Assembly: GCA_934590325.1 (NCBI GenBank)
Contig: CAKTOW010000003.1
Coordinates: forward strand, 1-64,000
From: an uncultured Oscillospiraceae bacterium
GTDB lineage: Bacteria > Bacillota > Clostridia > Oscillospirales > Oscillospiraceae
Length of the DNA stretch: 64,000 nt
Direction: 5' to 3'
Shown here: positions 34,629 to 42,762 of the stretch, one piece after another
Numbering within the stretch: position 1 is the first letter of the stretch
How the letters are laid out: the number at the start of each line of letters is the position of its first letter
Translations under genes and position numbers: made by a program
The notes under the pieces: model-generated
The model's database searches: none
Seen by the model: only the letters and a program-made list of their open reading frames with translations
What the model was told of the DNA's origin: nothing

Positions 34629-35047
34629 ATCTTAGTCCTCCTTTAACATTCACTTTCCATTTCACTTAATTTGAAATATACCTTTTATTACGAACATGTA
34701 TATTTCATAGACGGCTAATTTTTTACCACGCATCCCTTTTCGTTTAAGGGTATTGAAATTCTTTAACTGTCCAAGAATTATTTACCCTGTCTCGTTTTTA
34801 TTTAGATTTTTCAATGTCTCTGAATAGCCCACAGTATCACTTTGGTTGCACTAAGTCTGCTCGGCTACCTCAGGGCCTAAGCCAAATATCGTATCAGGAT
34901 CCCCGCCACTCCAGTTAGCGTATCTTCTTTATTTACCAAGTGTGCTTTTTCTTTAAGAAGCCTTATTTATTAGACATTCGGCTATTTACAATGCTCCGTT
35001 TTTATTTCATTTTCATAATGTCTACCTATCCTTCATAGGCAATAAAA
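34629..35047. promoter_or_regulatory. Upstream region of the 34628 operon, no gene seen
   Basis: An AT-rich stretch with no supported gene. It holds CTTTTTCTTTAAGAAG near 34945-34960, which also occurs at 5408-5424 in the other long non-coding region, and CAATGCTCCGTTTTTATTT near 34990, close to a sequence at 18158. These shared blocks may be regulator sites. Confidence 0.4.
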
Positions 35048-35073
35048 AATCCCAAGGCTTACACCCTGGGATT
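35048..35073 (-). terminator. Terminator of the DUF4314 gene
   Basis: AATCCCA and GG pair with CC and TGGGATT around an A-C position. Six A on the left side supply the U tract on the minus strand. Confidence 0.7.
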
Positions 35074-35098
35074 AAACTTATTCTTGTTCCTTACTGCT

Positions 35099-35320
35099 CT
35101 ATTTACTTATAACAGTGAACTTGTCCTCACAGGGAATTAGTGGCAATGTCCTTCCGTTATCCCAGTGCATGTGAATTAGTCCTGCATCATCAACACTGTC
35201 CACTACACCCTCTGTACCTGCCGGAACAGGTGCAAATGGGTCTTCCATGTGATCTAGTCTGATACGTGTTCCCTTTGGATAGTTCTTTTTTATGAACTCT
35301 ATGTACTCTCTACAGAACAA
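35099..35320 (-). CDS. DUF4314-type protein
   Basis: The 73-residue protein has the family pattern YPKGTRIRLDHMEDPFAPVP, then GTEGVVDSVDDAGLIHMHWD and a CEDKFTVI end. DUF4314 proteins are small beta-barrel-like proteins common on Firmicute conjugative elements and phages, without known function. The start is TTG, nine bases after AAGGAG; no ATG fits. It seems monocistronic. Confidence 0.8.
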   Translation of the reverse strand: MFCREYIEFIKKNYPKGTRIRLDHMEDPFAPVPAGTEGVVDSVDDAGLIHMHWDNGRTLPLIPCEDKFTVISK

Positions 35321-35578
35321 GTTATTATCTCCTTTTCATCTGTCGTTCTATCATAATACCCTTAGTCACCAAATTGTCACCACATTCTGAAACTTCTCAA
35401 TAAAGCCGACTATAGCCATACTGTTTATCTGAAATCCCCCAATGCTCTGAGACAGGCATACCCTTGATGCCTATAATTTTTCTTTACTGTATGTCACCAT
35501 TTCAAAGGTACATTAAACCCAAACTTTATCAAAAAATCAGAAACCAATGCTTCTTTGCACATGCATTAGGACGCGAAA

Positions 35579-35606
35579 AATGGGAGCCATAAACATGACT
35601 CCCATT
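35579..35606 (-). terminator. Terminator after 35620-35970 gene
   Basis: AATGGGAG and CAT pair with ATG and CTCCCATT around C35587 facing A35598. Five A precede it. Confidence 0.85.
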
Positions 35607-35619
35607 CTTCACACTGATA

Positions 35620-35970
35620 TTACGAGGCGAGAGGGTCTTCGCCGGTCAGCCCAATGAACTCATTGTACTCAAACATGTAGACACCGTCATCCATCTGGAT
35701 CAGCACCACACGCACAGTGTCAGCGGCATTTTGCCATGTGCAGGTGTTAAAACACACCGTCTTGAAGTGCGGGATGCTCTCCAAGCTGATATGCAGCAAG
35801 TTTTCCTGCCCCGGGCACTTAGTGATCTTTACCACGCAGAGTCCTTCATCCTTGACGTACTTGGCAAAGTTCTTCCAAACCCTGTCAAGCACAAACGGAC
35901 TCATCTTAGAGCAGGTTCTTGACTGAAACCTGTCAGGAATGGCTATTGCACCAGTCTGTTTTGTGTCCAT
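35620..35970 (-). CDS. Unknown protein, 116 residues
   Basis: The protein has an N-terminal helix after MSPFVLDRVWKNFAKYVKDE, then a beta-rich part (LLHISLESIPHFKTVCF, VRVVLIQMDDGVYMFEYNEF). The layout is faintly like DUF960 proteins of Firmicute elements, but I am not sure. It has an AGAGGATAAAAAT ribosome site and its own terminator. It seems monocistronic. Function unknown. Confidence 0.65.
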   Translation of the reverse strand: MDTKQTGAIAIPDRFQSRTCSKMSPFVLDRVWKNFAKYVKDEGLCVVKITKCPGQENLLHISLESIPHFKTVCFNTCTWQNAADTVRVVLIQMDDGVYMFEYNEFIGLTGEDPLAS

Positions 35971-36124
35971 ATTTTTATCCTCTTTTCGTTATTATCCGCC
36001 CAATTTCTGCCTTTGGACAACATAATTATAACGCGAAAAATCTTAACTTGTCAAACTTTTGCACAAAAAATATTACCTATTTTTGTTAAAATCAGATATT
36101 TTTACAACTTTTCAAGCGAGTATC

Positions 36125-36379
36125 TCACATATCAAGAGGAGCATACGGAGCGTTCATAATGTCCATGCCCTCCAGCTCCTCAAGCTCTCCAACTATAAAG
36201 GAAAGTACATCTTGGGAGTTGTGGTCTTCCAGTATCAGCTTGTCCAATAAACTCTGAGAGCTTACCTCAAATGCTGTCAACAGGTTCACCGTTGCCACCA
36301 TCAGGTCGAACAGTTCAGGTGTCAGGCCAGATATTCGCTCAACTTGTCCTCTGTACTGTTCAGGTTGTAATTCTATCAT
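36125..36379 (-). CDS. Unknown small helical protein
   Basis: The 84-residue protein starts MIELQPEQYRGQVERISGL after an AAAGGCGG ribosome site; the longer frame to the right lacks one. It is all-helical and acidic, with a leucine-rich middle (LMVATVNLLTAFEVSSQSLL) and the end NAPYAPLDM. No family is recognised. It appears monocistronic, between the terminator of the transglutaminase-like gene and the 116-residue gene. Confidence 0.6.
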   Translation of the reverse strand: MIELQPEQYRGQVERISGLTPELFDLMVATVNLLTAFEVSSQSLLDKLILEDHNSQDVLSFIVGELEELEGMDIMNAPYAPLDM

Positions 36380-36474
36380 TTTTATACCGCCTTTCATTTT
36401 GATTTGTGCCATTATAAAGTCTTGGCTTCGTAACAACAATCACTAAAAAGGCTGTATTTATCAGAAAATAGAGA

Positions 36475-36502
36475 AACACCGCCTTCTTACGAAGACGGTG
36501 TT
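36475..36502 (-). terminator. Terminator of the transglutaminase-like gene
   Basis: AACACCG and CTTC pair with GAAG and CGGTGTT around C36482 facing A36495. It follows the lipoprotein gene in its direction. Confidence 0.85.
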
Positions 36503-36645
36503 CCCCAAGAGGTATTATGGAAGACCGGCCAGACTATTGCCCAACCGACGGTACCGAAATTAAATAAATTATACTATCTATTATTGCCATGCTTACAAGA
36601 TAGACCATTGGAAATTAGCACTAGTATCTCTCAATTTCACAGTGC

Positions 36646-37617
36646 TTACTTCATAGCGTACAGAGTATATGTGCCGTTACCAGCAGTCACATTATCAATA
36701 CCACGGGTCGGATCTGCTATTCCACTGAACCCATTGTTTTCATCAGCGACCTGAACCCAAGCATGTTGACCACTGTTTCCGTCATACTCAGCCCAGCCCT
36801 CACAATAAATACAAGGGATACCTTGGCTGCGGAGAGCCACAGTGTAAACTGCACTCAGGTCACTGCACACGCCCTTGTGATTTTCAAGAACGCCTCTATG
36901 GATTAACACATCGTACTGTTTGTCCTCTGGCCTGTTGCGACCTTTCTTATCATAGTCGTATTCAAACTTGGTGTGCTCTCTGTCATTTGTTGCATTACCG
37001 CTCACAAAAGTCATAAATGCCTCAATCTCATATTCATTGACATCTGCCGCCTCAATATCACCAAGTCCAAGCAGCTCTGTCACCTGAGCCTCCTGCTCAT
37101 CTGTCCAGTAGACTAAGGCTGTCTTCTGATTGAAATTATCAACACACAGCATATAGTCACCGGCACCGGTTATGCTTACTGTCTCAACCTTTTTAGGGGA
37201 GTAGTTAATATCTGCTGTAAAGGCTTCATCATACTTATCAGTGTTCCACTCAGTCACAATCATGTTTGTGTTCGCATAGGGGAGTGGACACCTAATCCAA
37301 TCATTGAAGTAATTTAAGGTGAACTGATAGTAAATACCGCTCCCAGTCTTGCTATTAGGCTCATCAGCATTTTGCAGAGATACTACATATCTATGGGTTT
37401 CATCATTCAATGCCTCTGAATTGCACCGAACGTATACAAAACCATCTGCCGTGTCTGCCGGAGTAAACTTGACATCGAGAATGCCTGACTCATAATTTAC
37501 AGATGTCTCTGCGTTATATTCTACTGCCTGTGTATCTGCACTACATGCAGTCAAATTTACGGATAATGCTGTCAACGCTAGGGCTACAAGTATACAGCTT
37601 AAAACTTTCTCTTTCAT
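36646..37617 (-). CDS. Transglutaminase-like lipoprotein
   Basis: The 323-residue protein has a lipoprotein signal ending ALTALSVNLTAC. Its C-terminal 90 residues form a transglutaminase-like core: GVCSDLSAVYTVALRSQGIP with the catalytic cysteine, QHAWVQVAD with the histidine and IADPTRGID with the aspartate. Such domains cleave or crosslink peptides and amides, often at the cell surface. The N-terminal part is beta-rich. The gene has a GGAGGGTTAGGT ribosome site and stands alone. In this element it could process or join the large secreted proteins, which is an inference from location. Confidence 0.85.
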   Translation of the reverse strand: MKEKVLSCILVALALTALSVNLTACSADTQAVEYNAETSVNYESGILDVKFTPADTADGFVYVRCNSEALNDETHRYVVSLQNADEPNSKTGSGIYYQFTLNYFNDWIRCPLPYANTNMIVTEWNTDKYDEAFTADINYSPKKVETVSITGAGDYMLCVDNFNQKTALVYWTDEQEAQVTELLGLGDIEAADVNEYEIEAFMTFVSGNATNDREHTKFEYDYDKKGRNRPEDKQYDVLIHRGVLENHKGVCSDLSAVYTVALRSQGIPCIYCEGWAEYDGNSGQHAWVQVADENNGFSGIADPTRGIDNVTAGNGTYTLYAMK

Positions 37618-37735
37618 ACCTAACCCTCCATATTAAATAAATTTGACTTCTATCAAGGAAATGCTTACTTATACGCCTCCTGAAAAAGTCAAATATGCTT
37701 CCAACGAAAGTCACTATGTATGAAAGAAAAAGAGA

Positions 37736-37763
37736 AGAGCACCTGCCTTTCAACAGGTGCTCT
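37736..37763 (-). terminator. Terminator of the DUF927/Dam operon
   Basis: AGAGCACCTG pairs with CAGGTGCTCT as a perfect 10-bp stem, with C-A at the next position. Several A to the left give the U tract. Confidence 0.9.
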
Positions 37764-37773
37764 AGATTTTTAT

Positions 37774-38652
37774 TTATCCACGATACCACAGACATTCAAG
37801 GCCCTTGGCACCATTGTTAGAAGTAGATTTGCTTTGAAGCTTTTTCTTACACTGAATGTCACTATATTTGGCAATTTCATCTGTATAGACCGAGTGCTCG
37901 TATCCAGATAACACCCAGTACGGAAACACTTCGAGCAGCGAGAGAATTACGTTGAGGTGGTGCACCATATCCATTTCATTAGTGTACACGTTCTTAGCGT
38001 TCTCAGCACGTGTTGCCTGAATGTAAGGTGGATCCAGGTAAAGTACCGCCTCTTTTTCAAGGTGTTCTCGATTGACCTTTGTCAGCAAATCAATGTAGTC
38101 CATCTCGCAAATTTCAATCTGCTGCAATGGCCTTGTAAATTTAGGTAGCTCCAATATTTTATTTTTGTATCCCAACAATATGTTTCGGGTTTTATATACT
38201 TTCGGTTTTATATATTCATTTCCTGCGGAGTCACGAGATAGCATTGTATTCACAAAGTGTGCCCAGGCAATATCGATGTCACTCATCCCGTCCGTATTAC
38301 CTGCATTTATCTTTTTGCTCATCCCATGTGCTTTCGTCCAATTGCTTTTCGTATATGCAGTTTTGCCAAGATAGCTAACCAGTTGGCTTGTCTCATTTGC
38401 ATCTTTGAGAACTCGCATCAATGTTACAAGCGATGTTTCATTATCATTATAGTAGATTTTTTTGAACCAAGGATTACCTTTATTGTCAGTAATCTTGGTG
38501 GCAGCTAGTGCAATTGTTCCACCGCCACCAAATACGTCAACCAAAGTATGCAAATCATTCTCTTTCGCAATCTTCTCAATTACTGGCATGATCCAGCTTG
38601 CCATTCTTGCTTTGCCACCGTAACGACGCAACGTCATGTATTTCCGAGCCAT
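37774..38652 (-). CDS. D12-class (Dam-like) adenine methyltransferase
   Basis: The 292-residue protein has the D12 order: an N-terminal YGGKARMASWI with the S-adenosylmethionine loop VDVFGGGGTIAL at residues 38-49, and the catalytic DPPY at 207-210. It should methylate adenine N6 at a short site. No nuclease is linked. It is the second gene of an operon, 20 bases after the DUF927 ATPase, so it may mark element DNA or influence its replication. The length is typical for the class. Confidence 0.88.
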   Translation of the reverse strand: MARKYMTLRRYGGKARMASWIMPVIEKIAKENDLHTLVDVFGGGGTIALAATKITDNKGNPWFKKIYYNDNETSLVTLMRVLKDANETSQLVSYLGKTAYTKSNWTKAHGMSKKINAGNTDGMSDIDIAWAHFVNTMLSRDSAGNEYIKPKVYKTRNILLGYKNKILELPKFTRPLQQIEICEMDYIDLLTKVNREHLEKEAVLYLDPPYIQATRAENAKNVYTNEMDMVHHLNVILSLLEVFPYWVLSGYEHSVYTDEIAKYSDIQCKKKLQSKSTSNNGAKGLECLWYRG

Positions 38653-38672
38653 TCCAATATACCTCCTAGCTA

Positions 38673-40382
38673 TTAAAACTTGAAAGTCTTACCAAAGTAG
38701 AGTGCATAAACCGGTTCCTGCTTGCCGCCATGCTCCATAACAATGTTCTTTTTATATCCCTTGGCACGCGCCTGTATAACATGCAAATTGCATTTCAGCT
38801 CATGTAAAGCTGCCTCAAAAGAAGATGCATCAACGGTCGGCCTCTGCTCACGCCCTAAAATGTCCTCCGGTGCAAACCCTGCGAGTATTGTATCGAAAGT
38901 TCCCTCGCAGTCGCCAGTGTCTGGAATGTAGATGGTAATGCATCCTCGGCTATCGGTTTTGTACATCCCTATCCACTTGTTTCGGTCTTCTCTTTCGGCG
39001 AATCTGCCTTCATGGAGATGACTCTTATTGTTTTTGAAGTAAGTTTTAAGCTGCTCGCACAACCCGTTTAACTGAACTCGCGCCGCTGGGTAAGTAAACC
39101 TTGCTGCGGACTCTTGGCACACCAAGATCAAATACTCCAGCATGCCATGCACATCAAATTTCTTCTCAGCTCCTTTGAAAAATGCCAGATTACAGATTTC
39201 GGCACACACCAAAACCAAGGCTAATTTGTTCTGCAATCCATTCGCAACTTTGCCATCAGCTGCTGAATAATAGCTGCCGTACAGTTCGCGGATTTCGTCA
39301 AGGCTGACACCATTAAGCAAAGTGCTTGCGAACTGCTCGGCAGCATTGCCATAATTCGTGTCAAAAACCGCTGTCATGGCATCTGCTTCGGCACCGCTGT
39401 CAGCAATCTTGTCGGTATCTGTTACACCAACCTCTATAACTCGCCGAAGCTGCCCGACATTTTCACCCGTCAAATGCAAAATCGGCGTGATATTACTTGT
39501 AAGGATAGTACCATAAAATTGCTGCGGCTGTCGAGTGCTGCCGCTACTTTTGCAACGATTTTTGCCGTTTCCTGATGAAATATTGAAAATTAAATCTAAG
39601 ACGTTCTTGTTTCCCCCTTGGCATACGTCGTCAATTGCGCTCACCATCTCACCACGCTCGGCTATGACCTGCATGATCGCGTTCTCCGTGCCATTGTAGT
39701 TTTGAAAACAGTCCGGAGAGGAGAATATGGAGTGAGCGGCCCGTACCAGTGTGGTCTTGCCGTTGCCGCTTTCACCGAAGATGTTCAAAACAAGCCCCTG
39801 TTTGCTGAACATCTCATCGGGGTAGCAGCCGCGTAAGATACCAGCGAATGACGCAGCTATTACGGCCTCGTTGATCCGCTTTCCCAAAATGAATTTGTCA
39901 ACTGCTGCCACCCAGCCGTCAAACGTGCCAGCTTTTTTGATTTGACGGTTCACGCTGATTCCGGTATTGTCGAAATGGGAAACTGCGCCACCAGGCATAC
40001 CAACCGAATCTGCGCCAAGATAAACCCTATGACCCTTGATTGTGTGCCAGCCGGTGCATTGATGTTCCCACATGACGAATGTGTTGCCCTGGCGATTTGC
40101 CTCCTCGTTTACCTCGCGTATCATTTTTTCGTAGTTAGAGAAATCATCGAACTCGACGTTAACGCCCATATCCAAAATTCTGTTGTAAAGGCTCCCAATC
40201 TTTGACGGGGTGACCCACTCCGTTTCATATCCATTGTACCTTACGCCGATTTGACGCACCGGATTTGTAGCATTTGGTGTGATGATGTTTTTCGCAAAAA
40301 AGGCAACATGTTCAAAACCCTTGAACTTAATCCGCATTTCATTTCCCATTACTTCACTCATGATCTTGTCCTGTCTATCCAT
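38673..40382 (-). CDS. DUF927-type ATPase, candidate replication protein
   Basis: The 569-residue protein has a DUF927 core: FDGWVAAVDKFILGKRINEA, Walker A GESGNGKTT at 203-211, a Walker B-like MVSAIDDV about 45 residues later, and a sensor-like TILTSNITPIL segment. DUF927 proteins are ATPases of mobile elements, often joined to primase or helicase functions. No primase zinc finger is seen here. It leads an operon with the Dam-like methylase. It is the best candidate in the element for a replication or DNA-handling motor. The start has GGAGGACTTTCAGC. Confidence 0.82.
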   Translation of the reverse strand: MDRQDKIMSEVMGNEMRIKFKGFEHVAFFAKNIITPNATNPVRQIGVRYNGYETEWVTPSKIGSLYNRILDMGVNVEFDDFSNYEKMIREVNEEANRQGNTFVMWEHQCTGWHTIKGHRVYLGADSVGMPGGAVSHFDNTGISVNRQIKKAGTFDGWVAAVDKFILGKRINEAVIAASFAGILRGCYPDEMFSKQGLVLNIFGESGNGKTTLVRAAHSIFSSPDCFQNYNGTENAIMQVIAERGEMVSAIDDVCQGGNKNVLDLIFNISSGNGKNRCKSSGSTRQPQQFYGTILTSNITPILHLTGENVGQLRRVIEVGVTDTDKIADSGAEADAMTAVFDTNYGNAAEQFASTLLNGVSLDEIRELYGSYYSAADGKVANGLQNKLALVLVCAEICNLAFFKGAEKKFDVHGMLEYLILVCQESAARFTYPAARVQLNGLCEQLKTYFKNNKSHLHEGRFAEREDRNKWIGMYKTDSRGCITIYIPDTGDCEGTFDTILAGFAPEDILGREQRPTVDASSFEAALHELKCNLHVIQARAKGYKKNIVMEHGGKQEPVYALYFGKTFKF

Positions 40383-40519
40383 GCTGAAAGTCCTCCATAA
40401 CTATAAATTTACATGCATTTCATGTCAACGTATACTGCATAACCATCTACACGAAATGATTTGCATCATTTAATTACGTACATGTATATCGGCTTGTATG
40501 TCGTTTTTAGGGGGACTGT

Positions 40520-40618
40520 ATGGATTTTCTCAACATGTCTATCAACAGTGCCGGACTGTCTGTTGCTCAACTGAATGATTGCATGAAAAAGCCGGATAAA
40601 CGTTCACCAAACTGGTAA
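40520..40618 (+). CDS. Candidate 32-residue small protein
   Basis: An open frame on the plus strand, opposite to its neighbours, starts with ATG six bases after AGGGGG and encodes a 32-residue peptide (MDFLNMSINSAGLSVAQLND then a basic end). Its last codons lie in a strong hairpin. The ribosome site and hairpin support a real small gene or a leader peptide, but size alone makes this uncertain. The reading direction is unusual for this part of the element. Confidence 0.4.
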   Translation: MDFLNMSINSAGLSVAQLNDCMKKPDKRSPNW

Positions 40619-40634
40619 CGTCTAACCGGCTTTT
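40587..40634 (+). terminator. Hairpin at the end of the 32-residue frame
   Basis: AAAAGCCGG and ACGTT pair with AACGT and CCGGCTTTT across a 12-base loop. It could end plus-strand transcription; the short T run makes it moderate as a terminator. Confidence 0.55.
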
Positions 40635-40670
40635 GCCAATGTATATCTATTTTTTCAGGAGTATATAGAA

Positions 40671-40703
40671 AGATGCCCCGGCATTACTAATGCCAGGGCA
40701 TCT
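40671..40703 (-). terminator. Terminator after the pilin-like gene
   Basis: AGATGCCC and GGCATT pair with AATGCC and GGGCATCT around C40679 facing A40695. It lies downstream of the membrane gene at 40745. Confidence 0.85.
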
Positions 40704-40744
40704 CTAAATATTTTGCTCGTTTCCTGCACTTTTTCCACTGTCAA

Positions 40745-41557
40745 TTAGTTACCGCTGGACTGCTGTAACACAAATCCCATTGTCGTACCAGAGGCATCCT
40801 TGAGCAGATAGGACTGGAACTTAGCACCAGTGGGAACAAACTCTGTTCTGCCAGTCTTAGCCAGGTTACCGGTGATATTGTTGAACAGCACTCTACCAGT
40901 GTCATCGGTTGCAAAACCGGAAGTGCAACGGTAGCAGTTAGAGTCAAAATAGATACCAGCCATATTCAACTCATATCCGTTGACTGAGCCAAGCTCAGAG
41001 ACACAACCAGGGGCAATATCAACCTTACCGGAAGCTGCCTTAGCACCGAGCAGTGCATTGTAGTTAATGAAGCAGCCGTGTACCTGCTCACCAGCTGAGG
41101 TTGCCACCTTATACTCGTTATCAGTACCATTGTCTAGCTTGTTGTCCTTGTAAGCCCAGATAATAGGAAGGGCAATTCCTTCCTTGTCTGTAACCTTAGC
41201 AGCATAGGACTCACTTAAACCTGAACCGCTCTTTAAGATGTCCTCGTAAGATTTACCAATCTTTGCCTCAGCAGCTTTCAGGTTATTAACCCAAGCCTGC
41301 GTTGCCACCAGAATGGCAGTGCTCTCACCTTCAAAATCTGACATAGCGGAACGAACCATCGTTCCAGTAATAATTGTCTGGTCATAACTAGTGTAGACTG
41401 ACTCAGATACACCGTCCAGCTCAGCCTGAACACGAGTTACGCCGGTATTTGCAGTGCCCTTGGAAATCTGGAAAATGCCAAATCCCAAACCAATGAGTAC
41501 TGCGAGGGCTAAAAGTACAACGCCTAAACGGGCAATTCCACTTACTTCTGACTCCAT
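40745..41557 (-). CDS. Pilin-like membrane protein
   Basis: The 270-residue protein has a single N-terminal hydrophobic helix (LGVVLLALAVLIGLGFGIFQ) starting about residue 11, a helical stalk with many Val/Thr/Glu residues, and a larger external domain with two Cys in NCYRCTSGF. The layout resembles pilin or pseudopilin proteins, but a typical type IV prepilin cleavage motif with Glu5 is not clear. Similar proteins are sometimes labelled as transporter permeases, which one helix cannot support. It ends an operon-like group with a secreted beta-domain protein and a coiled-coil membrane protein, so a surface-filament role is possible. Confidence 0.7.
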   Translation of the reverse strand: MESEVSGIARLGVVLLALAVLIGLGFGIFQISKGTANTGVTRVQAELDGVSESVYTSYDQTIITGTMVRSAMSDFEGESTAILVATQAWVNNLKAAEAKIGKSYEDILKSGSGLSESYAAKVTDKEGIALPIIWAYKDNKLDNGTDNEYKVATSAGEQVHGCFINYNALLGAKAASGKVDIAPGCVSELGSVNGYELNMAGIYFDSNCYRCTSGFATDDTGRVLFNNITGNLAKTGRTEFVPTGAKFQSYLLKDASGTTMGFVLQQSSGN

Positions 41558-41583
41558 GTATAAGCTCCTTTCTTGAATGTACT

Positions 41584-42009
41584 TTAATTCTTACCAATGA
41601 ATGTCTCTACTTCATTTGCGACAAACATTTTGTCGCCAACAAACTTTACTCCCGCTATTCGCTTGTTTTTATGGAGTTCAATCAGTTCATCTTTAGTAAC
41701 CATTCTCACATTTCCAATGGTGTCAACAATCTCAAACTGAATACTTGATGGGCCTATAAGTCTCTTGATCACAGTGACCGAGTCTTCCGAGCCACCTCCA
41801 ATTGTACCAAGCTGACGGAAAGTGCTCTTGAATTTTACTACCCTTGAGGAATTGACTGTTACACCAGCCAAATCCGTTGAACCTCTTTCACAAGCTCGCT
41901 TAATCTGCTCAAGGCTCATATAAACTACCGAACCTGTCTCGGTGTCGTAAAAGGCAACGCCTTCTTTTAGTCTGTCTGTCTTCATCAAGACACCAATCGG
42001 AAACTTCAT
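41584..42009 (-). CDS. Unknown protein with recurrent module
   Basis: The 141-residue protein includes VAFYDTETGSVVYMSLEQIK near its start, the strand-Ser/Thr-helix module found in several element proteins. The second half repeats a similar arrangement (QFEIVDTIGNVRMVTKDELI), so the module may be present twice. No signal or membrane segment is visible. It sits between the secreted beta-domain gene and the pilin-like gene, 26 bases before the latter. It may be a cytoplasmic regulator or partner; no function is known. Confidence 0.7.
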   Translation of the reverse strand: MKFPIGVLMKTDRLKEGVAFYDTETGSVVYMSLEQIKRACERGSTDLAGVTVNSSRVVKFKSTFRQLGTIGGGSEDSVTVIKRLIGPSSIQFEIVDTIGNVRMVTKDELIELHKNKRIAGVKFVGDKMFVANEVETFIGKN

Positions 42010-42028
42010 GCTACTCTCCTTTTTAGGA

Positions 42029-42050
42029 GGGAGGGGATTTCTCCCCTCCC
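42029..42050 (-). other. GC-rich intercistronic hairpin
   Basis: GGGAGGGGA pairs with TCCCCTCCC in the gap between the secreted domain gene and the next gene of the cluster. There is no U tract, and the ribosome site of the next gene follows at once. It may protect the upstream message or reduce read-through rather than end transcription. Confidence 0.6.
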
Positions 42051-42077
42051 AGCCTGTTATTTATTGTCCTGTCTTAA

Positions 42078-42665
42078 TTACTCAGCCAGATCCCAAGCCA
42101 CGGTGAAGGTCACGTTAGCAACAGTGGAACCGTTGATAGCAGCGGACTGAGCGGGAACCTTGGCATTATAAGTAATAGCCAGCTCGTCAGAGTCAGTGGC
42201 GTTCTTACCTTCCATGCGGTTCCAGTTCGCAGCGGTGAAGGAGATAGCGTCAGCACCAGTGGTCTTCTCACCGTTGATAATCATTGCCATCTTCTTGGTG
42301 TTAACCTTCTCAGCGGTCATATCCGCAGAGTCATAGTCAACCAGTGCCCAACCGCCAGTTGCAGCAACCTTCAGGTCAGTGACCTTAACAGCACCGAAGC
42401 TGTTATTGATGATCTTGGCATCGGTAGCCACAGTCACAGCACCGTTAGCATCAACGGAAACAGGGAGAGAGGTGGGGACGGTAACGGAGAAGGTAGTGCC
42501 CTCAGCATACAGCTTAACAGGAACTTCACCTGCACCGTCAGTAGCATCAATCTTGACACCTGCTCCATCAAAAGCGGACAGGTCTGCTGCGAAAGCGGTG
42601 GTTGCCATACAAGCCACCATAGAGAGTGCCATAACCATGGCCAGGAACGTCTTCATAGTCTTCAT
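42078..42665 (-). CDS. Secreted beta-domain protein, candidate structural subunit
   Basis: The 195-residue protein has a signal peptide (FLAMVMALSMVACMATTAFA) and then only the beta domain shared with the leucine-rich-repeat proteins: TFSVTVPTSLPVSVD, TDAKIINNSFGAVKVTDL, NVTFTVAWD. Codon use is more GC-rich and uniform than in other element genes, with a strong AAAAGGAG ribosome site and a GC hairpin after the gene. These points fit high expression and a structural role. The start at 42665 opens the signal peptide; the longer frame is not needed. No sortase or anchor motif is present. Confidence 0.85.
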   Translation of the reverse strand: MKTMKTFLAMVMALSMVACMATTAFAADLSAFDGAGVKIDATDGAGEVPVKLYAEGTTFSVTVPTSLPVSVDANGAVTVATDAKIINNSFGAVKVTDLKVAATGGWALVDYDSADMTAEKVNTKKMAMIINGEKTTGADAISFTAANWNRMEGKNATDSDELAITYNAKVPAQSAAINGSTVANVTFTVAWDLAE

Positions 42666-42762
42666 AGTTTTGTCTCCTTTTATAAAAAGATTTTGTATTT
42701 GCGGCTTGTCAACGTTCCAGGTAAACAAGCCGTTCGTTAAGCCTCTCGGCGTAACTACTTAT

